A stretch of DNA of 40,839 bases from an uncultured Lachnospiraceae bacterium (GTDB lineage: Bacteria; Bacillota; Clostridia; Lachnospirales; Lachnospiraceae), in assembly GCA_910577115.1 (NCBI GenBank), contig CAJTMC010000037.1, forward strand, positions 1 to 40,839, in the 5' to 3' direction. Below, one piece after another: positions 23,401 through 31,372 of the stretch. The notes below the pieces were generated by a model. The model saw nothing but the letters and a program-made list of their open reading frames with translations. It made no database searches and was not told the origin of the DNA. Position 1 is the first letter of the stretch. Every line of letters begins with the position of its first letter. The position numbers and the translations under genes were made by a program.

Positions 23401-26041
23401 TGCGAGTACATATTACAATAAGACACAGAATGCAAGCGATGCCGACTATTTGACAAGAACCTATACATCGGTGATGGAAAAGAGTCCAAGTACCGGCAAA
23501 ATGGTAGAGACCAGCATCAATGGAAGTAATGATGGGCAAAGAAACCTTAACCAGGTGCTGACCTACGGAAAGTATGGTAATGTAAAAAGCATCTATTCAT
23601 TAGGCGGTTATATCGCAGAGGGGGATTTGGATGAACTGGGAGTTGTACCGGGATTGTTCAGCGGATTTCTGGCAGAGTCAGATTATAGCGGAACAGTGGC
23701 AGCTCTGGCATCCTTGCCCGATTCGACAAGCGGTATTATATGGCGTACATACGATGGCCATGACTATGTGGAAAATTCAATCGTAGGAAACGATAACCTG
23801 ACAACGATTGATTTAATAAGCGTTAAGAAGCTGCCGGATTATGCATTTATGAGCTGTGAGAACCTGTTAAGTACATCATATGGAGAGGAAATGCAGTATA
23901 TCGGTGCACTGCCGTATCGAAACTGCAGAAGTTTGACACAGATTGATATTCCGGAGACAAACCCTTATGTACGTTTTGGAAATATGATTCTTTATACAAC
24001 AAACAAGACAAACGAGCAGGGTGTATCAGGACTGGAAATTGTTGAGTGTCTTGAGGGCAGAGGAAACAATGGTACAAACAGTTCACCGTTTAAGGTGGGT
24101 GAGAGTTCGGGAGATACTTATCTTTCAGAGGTAGTCAGCATTGCAAAGGAAGCTTTTTCGTACTGTGATGAAATTACGGAGGCGGATTTGAGCACAACCT
24201 CCATTAGCGTATTACCGGAGAGATGTTTCTACAAAGCAAAAAAACTGGATACGGTCATACTTCCCGATTCGATAGCAGTAATTGGTGAGGAGGCCTTCCT
24301 TGATACAAACAGTAACAGAATAGAGGTTACGATACCGAATGCCCAGTGTGCAATCGGTGAGACGGCGTTTGACTTGGCGAGCGGACAGAAGGTTACAATC
24401 AGAGGACCGCAGTACGACGCTACCGGTACAAAAACCAGTGCGATATACAACTACTATTTAAAGATGAAGGCAACCTATGACAATATTGAATTTGTAGGGG
24501 ATGATAAGCACAAAGTTACATTTATTGATTATGATACCTCTATGCTTACGGATCCACAGGTTGCAAATCCGCAGTATGTAAGTCATGGCGAAGATGCAAT
24601 ATGCCTTTCGACACCGACAAGAACAGGATATGAATTTTCAACATGGAAATGTATTCTGGCAGACGGTACACAGTTTACAGGTTCGGGAGATCCTTGGAAA
24701 AATGTAACGGAGGACAGAATTATTCAGGCGGTATATACGCCGAATGCAAGTATTGTAGAACCGGATGGCAATGATTATACACTGACTGTTGTGAATGGTA
24801 CGGCAAACGGCACGGCAGGTGAGATAACGGTTAAGGGCGGTGACAGAATTACAATTGTAGCGGATACAAAGACGGACGGAAGCACGTTCGAGTACTGGTC
24901 CGTAGAGCCGAAAGGATATACAAATATGTTCGTTGATGGTCTGCTTGCGAACAGTACAGTGTTTATTATGCCGAATGAGAATGTAACGGTAACGGCGAAT
25001 TTTACGAAAGGTTCAGGCGGAAACAATCCTGGCGGCGATAAGCCGGGTGGCGACAATGACGATAATAAGAAAAAGTATAAGCTTACGGTAAATTACGGAA
25101 GCGGTACAGGCGAATACGCAGCAGGTGAGACTGTAACAATTTCAGCCTTTGCACCGGATTCGTCAAACAGAGTGTTTAACAGGTGGACAAGCAGCAATGC
25201 AAGCTTGGGATTTGCGAGCGCTACTTCATCAACAACTACAATTGTAATGCCGGAATCAGACGTGACGGTTACCGCAAACTATAAGACACGAGTTGGCGAT
25301 GATGACGATGACGACGACGATGATGACGACAGGCCGTCAAGAAGACCGGGTACAAGCACGAACACGACAACAGTAACCAACAGACCAAGCAGCTCGGGAA
25401 CGACTTCAAACACAGGCACAACAGGTACTGTGTCAAACCAGACAGGCACAACGGATAATAACGGAAATAAAATATACATTACAAAGAACGGAGTATCCAA
25501 TAAAGATGTGGCGTCAATCACAGTTGACGGTTCGACAGACAACTTTATTGTGCGGATTACGGAATCAGCAGAAGCTACGGCAGCAGTAGAGGAGTCGCTT
25601 ATTAACCGATATGATACGCTTGACGGTCTTGCATACTTCCCGATGGATATCTCGCTTTATGACTCAACCGGTCAAAATAAGATTACAGACACCTATGGCT
25701 TGAACATTACAGTTACAATGCCGATTCCTGACGTACTGATACAGTACGGCGGAAACGCGAGAGTGGCAGCCTGCGATAACGGAAATCTGCAGCAGCTGAC
25801 ACCAAGATTTACAACAATCGACGGAATCGCATGTATTTCGTTTGTACCTCCACATTTTTCACCATACGTAATTTATGTGGATACAAATAATCTGATTGCA
25901 GGACAGACATTGGATCAGACGCCTTCAACAGGTGACCCGATTCATCCGAAGTGGTTCCTTGCAACAGGTATGGCATGCCTTTCCATTATCTTATTTGCAA
26001 CAAGTGACAGCCGCAAAAAGAAGAACTTAACAACAGCATAA
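20405..26041 (+). CDS. Cell-wall-anchored BspA-type LRR protein, 1878 aa
   Basis: ATG 20405 is preferred over the in-frame ATG 20390 because GGGGAG sits at proper spacing. A strongly basic signal peptide (KKNYKLRRRVKRTVAS plus a hydrophobic core) covers about 1-42. LRR_5 (BspA/TpLRR) units of the IPGTVEFIGERAFANC type appear in three blocks, near residues 387-580, 770-835 and 1125-1315. A B-repeat-like domain (about 1368-1447) and two related modules each ending MPxxxVTVTANF/Y follow. Then come an 11-Asp tract (1632-1642), a Thr/Ser/Asn stalk and a pre-anchor beta domain. The C-terminus is a sorting signal: TPSTGDP at 1839, a hydrophobic helix and RKKK. It is the probable substrate of the sortase 27 bases upstream and follows it in an operon. 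Such proteins commonly mediate adhesion, which is inferred here. Confidence 0.88.
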   Translation: MKNNKGKKNYKLRRRVKRTVASLTMVMAVVVAAIPVENYGTMQASGVSGVDLREKADKYLLVNGSLNSDLKKYDAEQYEKEYDKSNVKIVQHIEGESFIDAYEVWLGNRNRAMIARSVFAKDRDRFDIYETEYYDYVQMDDAYITAVNTAFASEEYKLEYNTSSVPYTSKNVNVTVPGDTSGTTTPGTLDGVTVITISTDSPKASVSHSGTNGAITDNVDYDDERDVNTYTKNRQITLDSEVEDILTNYAPSSLETYLDRINAYNREVGTYKEVFDRISQYTEYTQQDVDEWNAAVEGYNELTQPDNTFSITYEQIRRNESQVDENENGLQDIIDYTICRRLSNSKDSSDLERYELKRLVNEKSDIVYIPVNVTELGPMGSIQKNDDAGYLTSGSVTICGIKSNAFNPSENHTTEDYGQIGSLTIPGTVEFIGERAFANCRFMKSVGITDDRCYILGDEAFSGCVHLESVQFTSNDSKLEVIGGMAFYNTLLTSIEFPEYVHVIGAGCLYFSDISSVTMNGRRNETLTIEPYAFFGCESLSSVTFTSENTNFKIGEGAFALTASQGGGALENFVFPTYMNQIVYENNNPDLLDCDYILAGREDLKTVTFPGRLGNGASGMIPDNTLAGCTALEYVVFPEGAYDADFVPGELFKDVMNEEFYVRGPEHGASRDIKATPRQRTWRAVPGYKLPSGEDGVIPYMFTDSDGVEHIEIGVGQDNKDDYIATIDIIDDSTARLSGYEENNPSEFGTIAVEIPAKVGKYTITEIADNCFGDDVKDKIYKVIITDGTVQKINASAFENCKKLQWVELGDSVSFIGENAFAGCTSLENVVFSQTKTGLYGDDDTYWTEALTIEENAFKTGSQYLTFHGAVHPSYAPYRLAMSEESQAMTGSSLQICYKTDAPTNLTILRDRETGESTLVDYPHYEEIDTINEALVYKWGDAQVGYSLTRKFEEWEGLISDTNYVGDPYKSSDNGNFNEKDMILYTLFMTIPKGVDSIDASTYYNKTQNASDADYLTRTYTSVMEKSPSTGKMVETSINGSNDGQRNLNQVLTYGKYGNVKSIYSLGGYIAEGDLDELGVVPGLFSGFLAESDYSGTVAALASLPDSTSGIIWRTYDGHDYVENSIVGNDNLTTIDLISVKKLPDYAFMSCENLLSTSYGEEMQYIGALPYRNCRSLTQIDIPETNPYVRFGNMILYTTNKTNEQGVSGLEIVECLEGRGNNGTNSSPFKVGESSGDTYLSEVVSIAKEAFSYCDEITEADLSTTSISVLPERCFYKAKKLDTVILPDSIAVIGEEAFLDTNSNRIEVTIPNAQCAIGETAFDLASGQKVTIRGPQYDATGTKTSAIYNYYLKMKATYDNIEFVGDDKHKVTFIDYDTSMLTDPQVANPQYVSHGEDAICLSTPTRTGYEFSTWKCILADGTQFTGSGDPWKNVTEDRIIQAVYTPNASIVEPDGNDYTLTVVNGTANGTAGEITVKGGDRITIVADTKTDGSTFEYWSVEPKGYTNMFVDGLLANSTVFIMPNENVTVTANFTKGSGGNNPGGDKPGGDNDDNKKKYKLTVNYGSGTGEYAAGETVTISAFAPDSSNRVFNRWTSSNASLGFASATSSTTTIVMPESDVTVTANYKTRVGDDDDDDDDDDDRPSRRPGTSTNTTTVTNRPSSSGTTSNTGTTGTVSNQTGTTDNNGNKIYITKNGVSNKDVASITVDGSTDNFIVRITESAEATAAVEESLINRYDTLDGLAYFPMDISLYDSTGQNKITDTYGLNITVTMPIPDVLIQYGGNARVAACDNGNLQQLTPRFTTIDGIACISFVPPHFSPYVIYVDTNNLIAGQTLDQTPSTGDPIHPKWFLATGMACLSIILFATSDSRKKKNLTTA
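25298..25330 (+). repeat. Run of 11 aspartate codons
   Basis: Eleven GAT/GAC codons in a row lie between the second MPESDVTVTANY module and the Ser/Thr stalk of the LRR protein. A length change would alter charge but not frame. The mixed codons suggest selection for the residue rather than recent slippage. Confidence 0.9.
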
Positions 26042-26052
26042 AGGAGAAGCAT

Positions 26053-27969
26053 ATGAAAAATAGGCTGATTGCCCTTGCGGGCGTGATAATGCTTGGCGTC
26101 CTTGCTTTTGTCGGTGTGGCTTTTGGAATAGGCGGCGGAGTGGATGCCGCAGGAGATGATGCATTTCGAATGAACGGAACAACGCTTACTTCGTATCTGG
26201 GGACTGACGCATATGTCAGTATCCCTGATACGGTTACGGTAATCGGTGAGGAAGCGTTTGCGGGAAATGAAACACTAAAGGGTGTGACGATTCCGGACAG
26301 TGTGACGACCATTTCTTATAATGCATTCAAAGATTGTACGGCACTCACTGGCATAATCCTTTCGGATCGGATAACAAAAGTGGGGCCGGGCGCTTTTGAA
26401 GGCTGTACGGCGCTTACATCGGCGGAGATTGGAAAGAATGTCAGCGCATGGGGCACAGGCGTGTTTACGAACTGTGACAGTCTTGCCAAAGTGATGCTGG
26501 ATGAGGATAACAGTTATCTGACTTATTATAATGGTGCGATTTATAACGGCACAATGACAATGCTATATCAGGTGCTGCCTGCGCGCAAGGGTGAAAACTA
26601 TGTGATGCCCGAGACAGTGGAGGAAATGGACACTTATGCTTTTTGGAATTTGCAGAATGTCAAAAATGTAAAGCTTTCGGAACAAATGGAACGTATTCCA
26701 AAATATTCCATGACGAACATGGGATCGGTGGAAAATGTATCGCTTCCAAGCTCTGTGCAGTCTATTCAGGAAAGAGCCTTTGCAAACAATGAAAAACTGG
26801 TGCAAGTGGCAGTGCCTGCGTCAGTAAGAGAGATTGACAAAACGGCTTTTTCGGGAAGTTCCAATGTGAAAATTTTTACGACAAAGGGAACAACCGCGGA
26901 TACCTTTGGAGTCGAGCGAAATATAGAGGTTATTTATTCTGCGGAATATCCGACAGATTTTTTGGACAGCAATGAGGACTTGGAGGAACTGCCGGATATA
27001 TCCGGAACGGAAGAAAATGACACAAGTGTCACAAATTCCACCACGATTACGACGGTTATTGAGATTGAAACCGACGCAGATGAGGAATCCGAAACAGACG
27101 GAAGCAAAAACGAGAGCGGATTTGAGAGTGCAGAGAATTATATTCATCCGCTTGATGTTCCTGAAAAGGATGATGTGATCGGAAAAACTGTGATTTCGAC
27201 AGGCAGGGCAGTCATGCTGATGAACAACCATGACGGTCAGGTGTATGGTTTGCCAGACGGTGTGAAAGCAGATGTCACGACGGAGTCCGAGGCGGCAAAG
27301 AAGGAAGCATCGGAAAGTGAAGCACAGGAGAGCGAAAAGGAAGCGTCGAACACAACAACAGATGTAAATATAAGCTATGATGAAAGCAATTTGAGCAGTG
27401 AGGAGTATATTCCGCAGCGAAAATTTTATAAGCAAAAAAGTTTGACGAATTACGAAATTGATGAGACAATTAAGAGTATCGGAAGACTTGCATTTGCGGA
27501 GAGCGGGCTGAGGTCTGTCAATATTCCGGAAGGCGTTACAAAGATTGAATATGGCGCATTTATGTCATGTACCAATCTTGGCACAGTGACGATTGCCGAT
27601 ACGGTCGAAAGCATCGGTACCAAGGCATTTGAAGGGACAAAGTGGCTCAACGAGTGGAAGAACGGTAAGCCGGCAGACGGCGGAGACGACTTCTTAATTG
27701 TCGGGGACGGTTTTTTGCTTGCATACAGAGGCAACAGTGAGCATGTGCAGATTCCGGAGGGCGTAAAGCAGATAGGCTCCGAGGTATTTAAGGGGCATAG
27801 TGAAATTTTAGATGCAGATGTTCCTGATTCGGTGACAAGAATCAATGCGGAAGCTTTTCGAAACTGCAGTTCGCTTACAGGACTTACAGGCTGTGAAGGA
27901 TTGGATACGGTTATCAGAGGCGCATTTTATGGCACGCAGCTTTCCGAAAGTAATTTTACAAAAGAATAA
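26053..27969 (+). CDS. Secreted or N-terminally anchored LRR_5 protein, 638 aa
   Basis: The gene starts 11 bases after the anchored LRR gene, with AAGGAG. An N-terminal hydrophobic segment (about 4-28) is followed by GGGVDAAGDD, either a signal peptide or a membrane anchor. One LRR_5 block (about 35-300) has units such as IPDTVTVIGEEAFAG and IPDSVTTISYNAFKDC. A Glu/Ser/Thr-rich linker (about 305-455) with ESEAQESEKEAS follows, then a second LRR_5 block (466-636) with IPEGVTKIEYGAFMSC. No sorting signal is present. The protein ends ESNFTKE soon after the last repeat. It is probably part of the same surface complex as its neighbours. Confidence 0.83.
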   Translation: MKNRLIALAGVIMLGVLAFVGVAFGIGGGVDAAGDDAFRMNGTTLTSYLGTDAYVSIPDTVTVIGEEAFAGNETLKGVTIPDSVTTISYNAFKDCTALTGIILSDRITKVGPGAFEGCTALTSAEIGKNVSAWGTGVFTNCDSLAKVMLDEDNSYLTYYNGAIYNGTMTMLYQVLPARKGENYVMPETVEEMDTYAFWNLQNVKNVKLSEQMERIPKYSMTNMGSVENVSLPSSVQSIQERAFANNEKLVQVAVPASVREIDKTAFSGSSNVKIFTTKGTTADTFGVERNIEVIYSAEYPTDFLDSNEDLEELPDISGTEENDTSVTNSTTITTVIEIETDADEESETDGSKNESGFESAENYIHPLDVPEKDDVIGKTVISTGRAVMLMNNHDGQVYGLPDGVKADVTTESEAAKKEASESEAQESEKEASNTTTDVNISYDESNLSSEEYIPQRKFYKQKSLTNYEIDETIKSIGRLAFAESGLRSVNIPEGVTKIEYGAFMSCTNLGTVTIADTVESIGTKAFEGTKWLNEWKNGKPADGGDDFLIVGDGFLLAYRGNSEHVQIPEGVKQIGSEVFKGHSEILDADVPDSVTRINAEAFRNCSSLTGLTGCEGLDTVIRGAFYGTQLSESNFTKE

Positions 27970-28009
27970 TCTTATGGAACAATAATAGAGATCTATTGGA
28001 GATGGCATA

Positions 28010-29419
28010 ATGGAGAAACTATTTTGGGGAATGGTAGGAGGCTGTACAATCGCGTTCGGCATTCTGCTTGCAATGTATTTAAATCAGACAGGGGCGTTTG
28101 ATGCCGCAGAGGAGGAAACCACAACAGCGGTACTTGACGAGGCGCAAACGCAGGAAACTGAAACAGGAACGGAAGAGACGGTTGCGGAGGGAGAATATCC
28201 TGCTGATATCCGGTCTTTGATAGAAAATTCACAAGGAAATTATGCTACTGCAATGCTTGTTTTTGAGGAGGAATCGGAGAGAGCAGAGGCCGCTGCATCG
28301 GAGGAAAACAGACCGAACGGACAGCCAACCGTATCATCAACACTGGCAACGACGCAGGGAAACAACAGTACGGGCAAAACCGGTTCTGTTGACGGTGGCA
28401 GGAATGACAATCATGAATATTTCTTAGAACAGCCTTCCGAGACACAGGAGGAGAGTTACCTTGAGGAAGAAAGCACTCAGGATTCTGTAGAGTCAAAGAA
28501 CGATTCCGATTTCCAATATGATTTATATAGAGATCATGTGGTAATTAAAAAATATACGGGTTCAGCGGCATCGCTTGATATTCCCGACACTTTTGAGGGA
28601 AAGCCTGTGACGGAAATCGGCGACTCGGCATTCTCGAATTCGAAGTCGCTTGTGCGGATATCCATGCCGGATACGGTAACAAGACTTGGAAAGAACGCGT
28701 TTAAGGGTTGTGCGCTTTTGGTGGACATTGATCTTTCCGAGGATCTGACAGAGATGGGAGAGGGCGTTTTTGACAGCTGTGAAAGGCTTGCAAGAATTTC
28801 CATTCCGGACGGTGTGACGACAATTGGGAAAAAAGCATTTAACGAATGTGCAGATATAATTAGGGTTACATTACCAGGCTCGATAGAGAGTATAGGGGAG
28901 CAGGCGTTTTATAATTGTTCGAAAATGGAGCTTACAAAACTGCCTTCTGATTTAAAAAACGTAGATAAGGAAGCGTTTTATTCCTGCTATAAAATAGAGA
29001 TTAGCAAGTGGCCTTCCGGTTTAGAGCGGATTGAGGAGGGTGCTTTTGAAGATTGTTTTGCCATTAAGGCTGTCAAGCTTCCTTCGACACTGAAAAAGCT
29101 TGACAAACGGGCGTTTTACAGTTGTACAGGAATAACGGAGCTTACGATAAAATCAGGACTTGAAGCGATATCGGCTGAGGCGTTTGCGGCATGTACAGGA
29201 ATTAAGGAGCTTACAGTGCCCAAATCAGTCATCAGCATCGGAGATAGTGCATTTTCGGGCTGTGATGCGCTGGAAAGCGTTGAAATTTCAAAGAACACGT
29301 TAAGCATCGGAGCATCTGCATTTACGGGGTGCCCGTTTACAGAGGTAAAAATTAATAAAAGATGTTCTTATCAAACAAATTCATTTCCGTTTGAACTGAC
29401 AGAGGACAATTATTATTAG
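28010..29419 (+). CDS. Membrane-anchored LRR_5 protein, 469 aa
   Basis: A single N-terminal membrane helix (about 5-25, FWGMVGGCTIAFGILLAMYL) is followed by an acidic Glu/Thr linker to about 168. About ten consecutive LRR_5 units then run to the end (170-455), for example IPDTFEGKPVTEIGDSAFSN, MPDTVTRLGKNAFKGC and VPKSVISIGDSAFSGC. The helix lacks a clear cleavage site, so the protein is likely tethered facing outward. No wall-sorting motif is present. It lies 40 bases after the previous LRR gene in the same operon. Several repeats have Cys at the same position, near the end of each unit, as in BspA-like proteins. Confidence 0.83.
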   Translation: MEKLFWGMVGGCTIAFGILLAMYLNQTGAFDAAEEETTTAVLDEAQTQETETGTEETVAEGEYPADIRSLIENSQGNYATAMLVFEEESERAEAAASEENRPNGQPTVSSTLATTQGNNSTGKTGSVDGGRNDNHEYFLEQPSETQEESYLEEESTQDSVESKNDSDFQYDLYRDHVVIKKYTGSAASLDIPDTFEGKPVTEIGDSAFSNSKSLVRISMPDTVTRLGKNAFKGCALLVDIDLSEDLTEMGEGVFDSCERLARISIPDGVTTIGKKAFNECADIIRVTLPGSIESIGEQAFYNCSKMELTKLPSDLKNVDKEAFYSCYKIEISKWPSGLERIEEGAFEDCFAIKAVKLPSTLKKLDKRAFYSCTGITELTIKSGLEAISAEAFAACTGIKELTVPKSVISIGDSAFSGCDALESVEISKNTLSIGASAFTGCPFTEVKINKRCSYQTNSFPFELTEDNYY

Positions 29420-29441
29420 AGACCATAGGAGGTGGCTGTTG

Positions 29442-30386
29442 ATGAAAAAAGGACTGCTGAAAAGATATATGGCGGCGCTGCTGCTTGGAGTGACTGTACT
29501 GGCAGCCTCTCTGAGTGCTGATATTAATGTAATTGCAAAAGGACCAACTTATTCGGCAAAAGAAGACGTATATTACACAAAAGCGAATTGTATTGTATAC
29601 GCGGAGCCGACTTATACGTCGGCTGTGCTTATAACGCTTGATGCGAATCTTCCGGTGCGGGTAATCGGCGAATACTCAAACGGCTGGTACAGGATTAATA
29701 TTGGCATCATCGGATATGTAAAATGGGATTCGGTTACGACAGCAGGAGCAATCGGACTTCCCAATAAAGCAAGTGCACAGGTTGCAGATGCACAGCGGAT
29801 TGCAGCGGAAATCGGTTATGAGTTTGTCTATCTTACACTCAATGATGAAAAGACAATCAAGAAAGATATTTACAACAGTTATGTAGGACAAAAGGTCATG
29901 CTTTATGCAAAGCTTGACGATGAAGTTGGCGTTTCCTTTAAGATGCTGTATGAGGATAAAGTGAAATCGGATATTAATCTGAAATTTACAAAGACAGCCA
30001 CAACAGGGGCGCTTGGAGACAGAATTGTGGAGTTTACGTTTGACGAAGATAAGGAGCTTTTGGGGCAGATTGCAATTTTCCAGTTTCGGGAAGGCTACGA
30101 CAAAGCAATCACGATTAACACAACAGATTTAGATTCCTATGAGTATGTGGAGATGAATACTTATTACACAGAATTCAGTGAATTTGCTTATGCGCCTGTC
30201 ACCCAGATTGCGAATATGAAAATCATTGATGAGGAGATACCAAACAGCCTTACTGACAAGCAGAGGGCGCGCATGACAGACCTGCAAAGAGGAATCAAAT
30301 ATCAAAGCTATGACAATAAAGAATACAGAAGCAGCATACACAGCAGATTGCGAAAAGATACAGAGTATGTTGACTATGATTATTGA
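29442..30386 (+). CDS. Secreted SH3b-domain protein, 314 aa
   Basis: ATG 29442 is chosen over the adjacent in-frame TTG because AGGAGG is well placed. A signal peptide covers about 1-33 (basic start MKKGLLKRY, hydrophobic core). A bacterial SH3 domain at about 42-102 (CIVYAEPTYTSAVLITL, YSNGWYRINI, GYVKWDSV) usually binds peptidoglycan or peptides. The C-terminal ~200 residues have no recognised fold; they include a predicted beta-rich middle and a basic, tyrosine-rich tail. It is the last gene of the sortase/LRR operon, followed five bases later by a strong terminator. It may hold the LRR proteins at the wall, which is inferred from its position and domain. Confidence 0.78.
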   Translation: MKKGLLKRYMAALLLGVTVLAASLSADINVIAKGPTYSAKEDVYYTKANCIVYAEPTYTSAVLITLDANLPVRVIGEYSNGWYRINIGIIGYVKWDSVTTAGAIGLPNKASAQVADAQRIAAEIGYEFVYLTLNDEKTIKKDIYNSYVGQKVMLYAKLDDEVGVSFKMLYEDKVKSDINLKFTKTATTGALGDRIVEFTFDEDKELLGQIAIFQFREGYDKAITINTTDLDSYEYVEMNTYYTEFSEFAYAPVTQIANMKIIDEEIPNSLTDKQRARMTDLQRGIKYQSYDNKEYRSSIHSRLRKDTEYVDYDY

Positions 30387-30390
30387 TTTA

Positions 30391-30418
30391 GGAAAGGGGA
30401 GCTACGGCTTCCTTTTTC
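30391..30418 (+). terminator. Rho-independent terminator of the sortase/LRR operon
   Basis: A 12-bp stem with some G-U pairs (30391-30402 with 30407-30418) is capped by a TACG tetraloop, and its 3' arm contains TTTTT. It directly follows the SH3b gene stop codon. Confidence 0.75.
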
Positions 30419-30499
30419 GTCATATAGCAACAGAAAAATATTCCTTTTTAGGAAAAATGCATCTTTTTTGCAAACTTTTACTATTTTATGCATTATATC

Positions 30500-30528
30500 T
30501 TGCCGTTTGGGATAAGATGTGGTATTAT
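30500..30528 (+). promoter_or_regulatory. Candidate promoter of the ABC exporter operon
   Basis: TTGCCG at 30500-30505, a 17-base spacer and TATTAT at 30523-30528. It would give a leader of about 90 bases that contains two hairpins. Confidence 0.5.
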
Positions 30529-30543
30529 TTCAGTGGCAGTAGG

Positions 30544-30602
30544 ACTGTATCGTTTTGAATAATACAGTTGTAATAAATATGACATATCTGTCATATTTTT
30601 TT
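30544..30602 (+). promoter_or_regulatory. Two-hairpin leader with terminator-like structure upstream of the ABC genes
   Basis: Hairpin 1 is ACTGTAT (30544-30550) with ATACAGT (30562-30568). Hairpin 2 is AAATATGACA (30575-30584), loop TATC, and TGTCATATTT (30589-30598), followed at once by TTTT. The second looks like a Rho-independent terminator placed 22 bases before the start codon, so it could be an attenuator. Alternatively ATATGACA-TATC-TGTCATAT is a repressor operator. Confidence 0.5.
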
Positions 30603-30624
30603 AACATATAGGCAGGGGAGAAGG

Positions 30625-31371
30625 ATGTCAGAAAAAACGATGAAGACGAATGCAAAAAAAGGTCTCGAAACGGTTATTATGGTGAAGGATTTGTACAAGG
30701 TTTACCGTATCGGAGAGAATCGGATAAGGGCGTTAAATGGCGTAAGTTTTAGTATTAACCGCGGAGAATTTTGTGCGATTGTGGGAACTTCGGGTTCGGG
30801 CAAATCAACCCTCTTAAATATGCTTGCAGGGCTGGAAAAACCGACAAAGGGTGAGATTGTGATCACAGGTGAGCATATGGAGACAAAAAATGAAAATCAG
30901 CTTGTAAAGTTTCGGCGGGAACATATTGGATTTATATTCCAATCCTTTAACTTAATGGGAACAATGAATGCGGTGGAGAATGTGGCGCTTCCGTTGACCT
31001 TTCAGGGAGTATCAAAAAAAGAGCGGCTTAGGCGCGCAAAAAAAATGGTACATCTGGTGGGACTTGACAAATATTGGGATCACAGACCAAACCAAATGTC
31101 GGGAGGTCAGCAGCAGCGTGTCGGTGTGGCAAGGGCTCTGGTAGTAAAGCCGGAAATTATTTTTGCAGATGAGCCGACAGGAAATCTTGACTCAAACACT
31201 TCGCAGGAGATTATGAAGCTGATGCAAAACGTGGTGCGCGAACAGAATCAGACGTTGATTATGGTAACACATGATAATATGCTTGCGAGCTTTGCAGACA
31301 GGATTATAAGGATTGTGGACGGAAAAATTGTTGAAATGATAGACAATACGATGAAAAATGAGGAGGATTGA
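30625..31371 (+). CDS. ABC transporter ATP-binding protein, MacB/LolD type
   Basis: This 248-residue ATPase drives the permease encoded two genes downstream. It has Walker A GTSGSGKST (54-62), Q-loop Gln106 (FQSFNLM), signature MSGGQQQRV (158-166), Walker B IIFADEP (178-184) with catalytic Glu183, and H-loop His216 (VTHD). LNxLAGLxxPTxGEI and the TGNLDS D-loop fit the LolD/MacB/FtsE-like subclass, which works on extracytoplasmic substrates by mechanotransmission. The start follows GGGGAGAAGG. Its stop codon is one base before the next start, so the operon is tightly coupled. The substrate is unknown. Proximity to the surface-protein operon suggests envelope work. Confidence 0.93.
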   Translation: MSEKTMKTNAKKGLETVIMVKDLYKVYRIGENRIRALNGVSFSINRGEFCAIVGTSGSGKSTLLNMLAGLEKPTKGEIVITGEHMETKNENQLVKFRREHIGFIFQSFNLMGTMNAVENVALPLTFQGVSKKERLRRAKKMVHLVGLDKYWDHRPNQMSGGQQQRVGVARALVVKPEIIFADEPTGNLDSNTSQEIMKLMQNVVREQNQTLIMVTHDNMLASFADRIIRIVDGKIVEMIDNTMKNEED

Positions 31372-31372
31372 G

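Noticed and set aside
30310..30558. Plus-strand frame of 82 codons across the end of the SH3b gene
   Set aside because: It overlaps the operon terminator and has no ribosome site.
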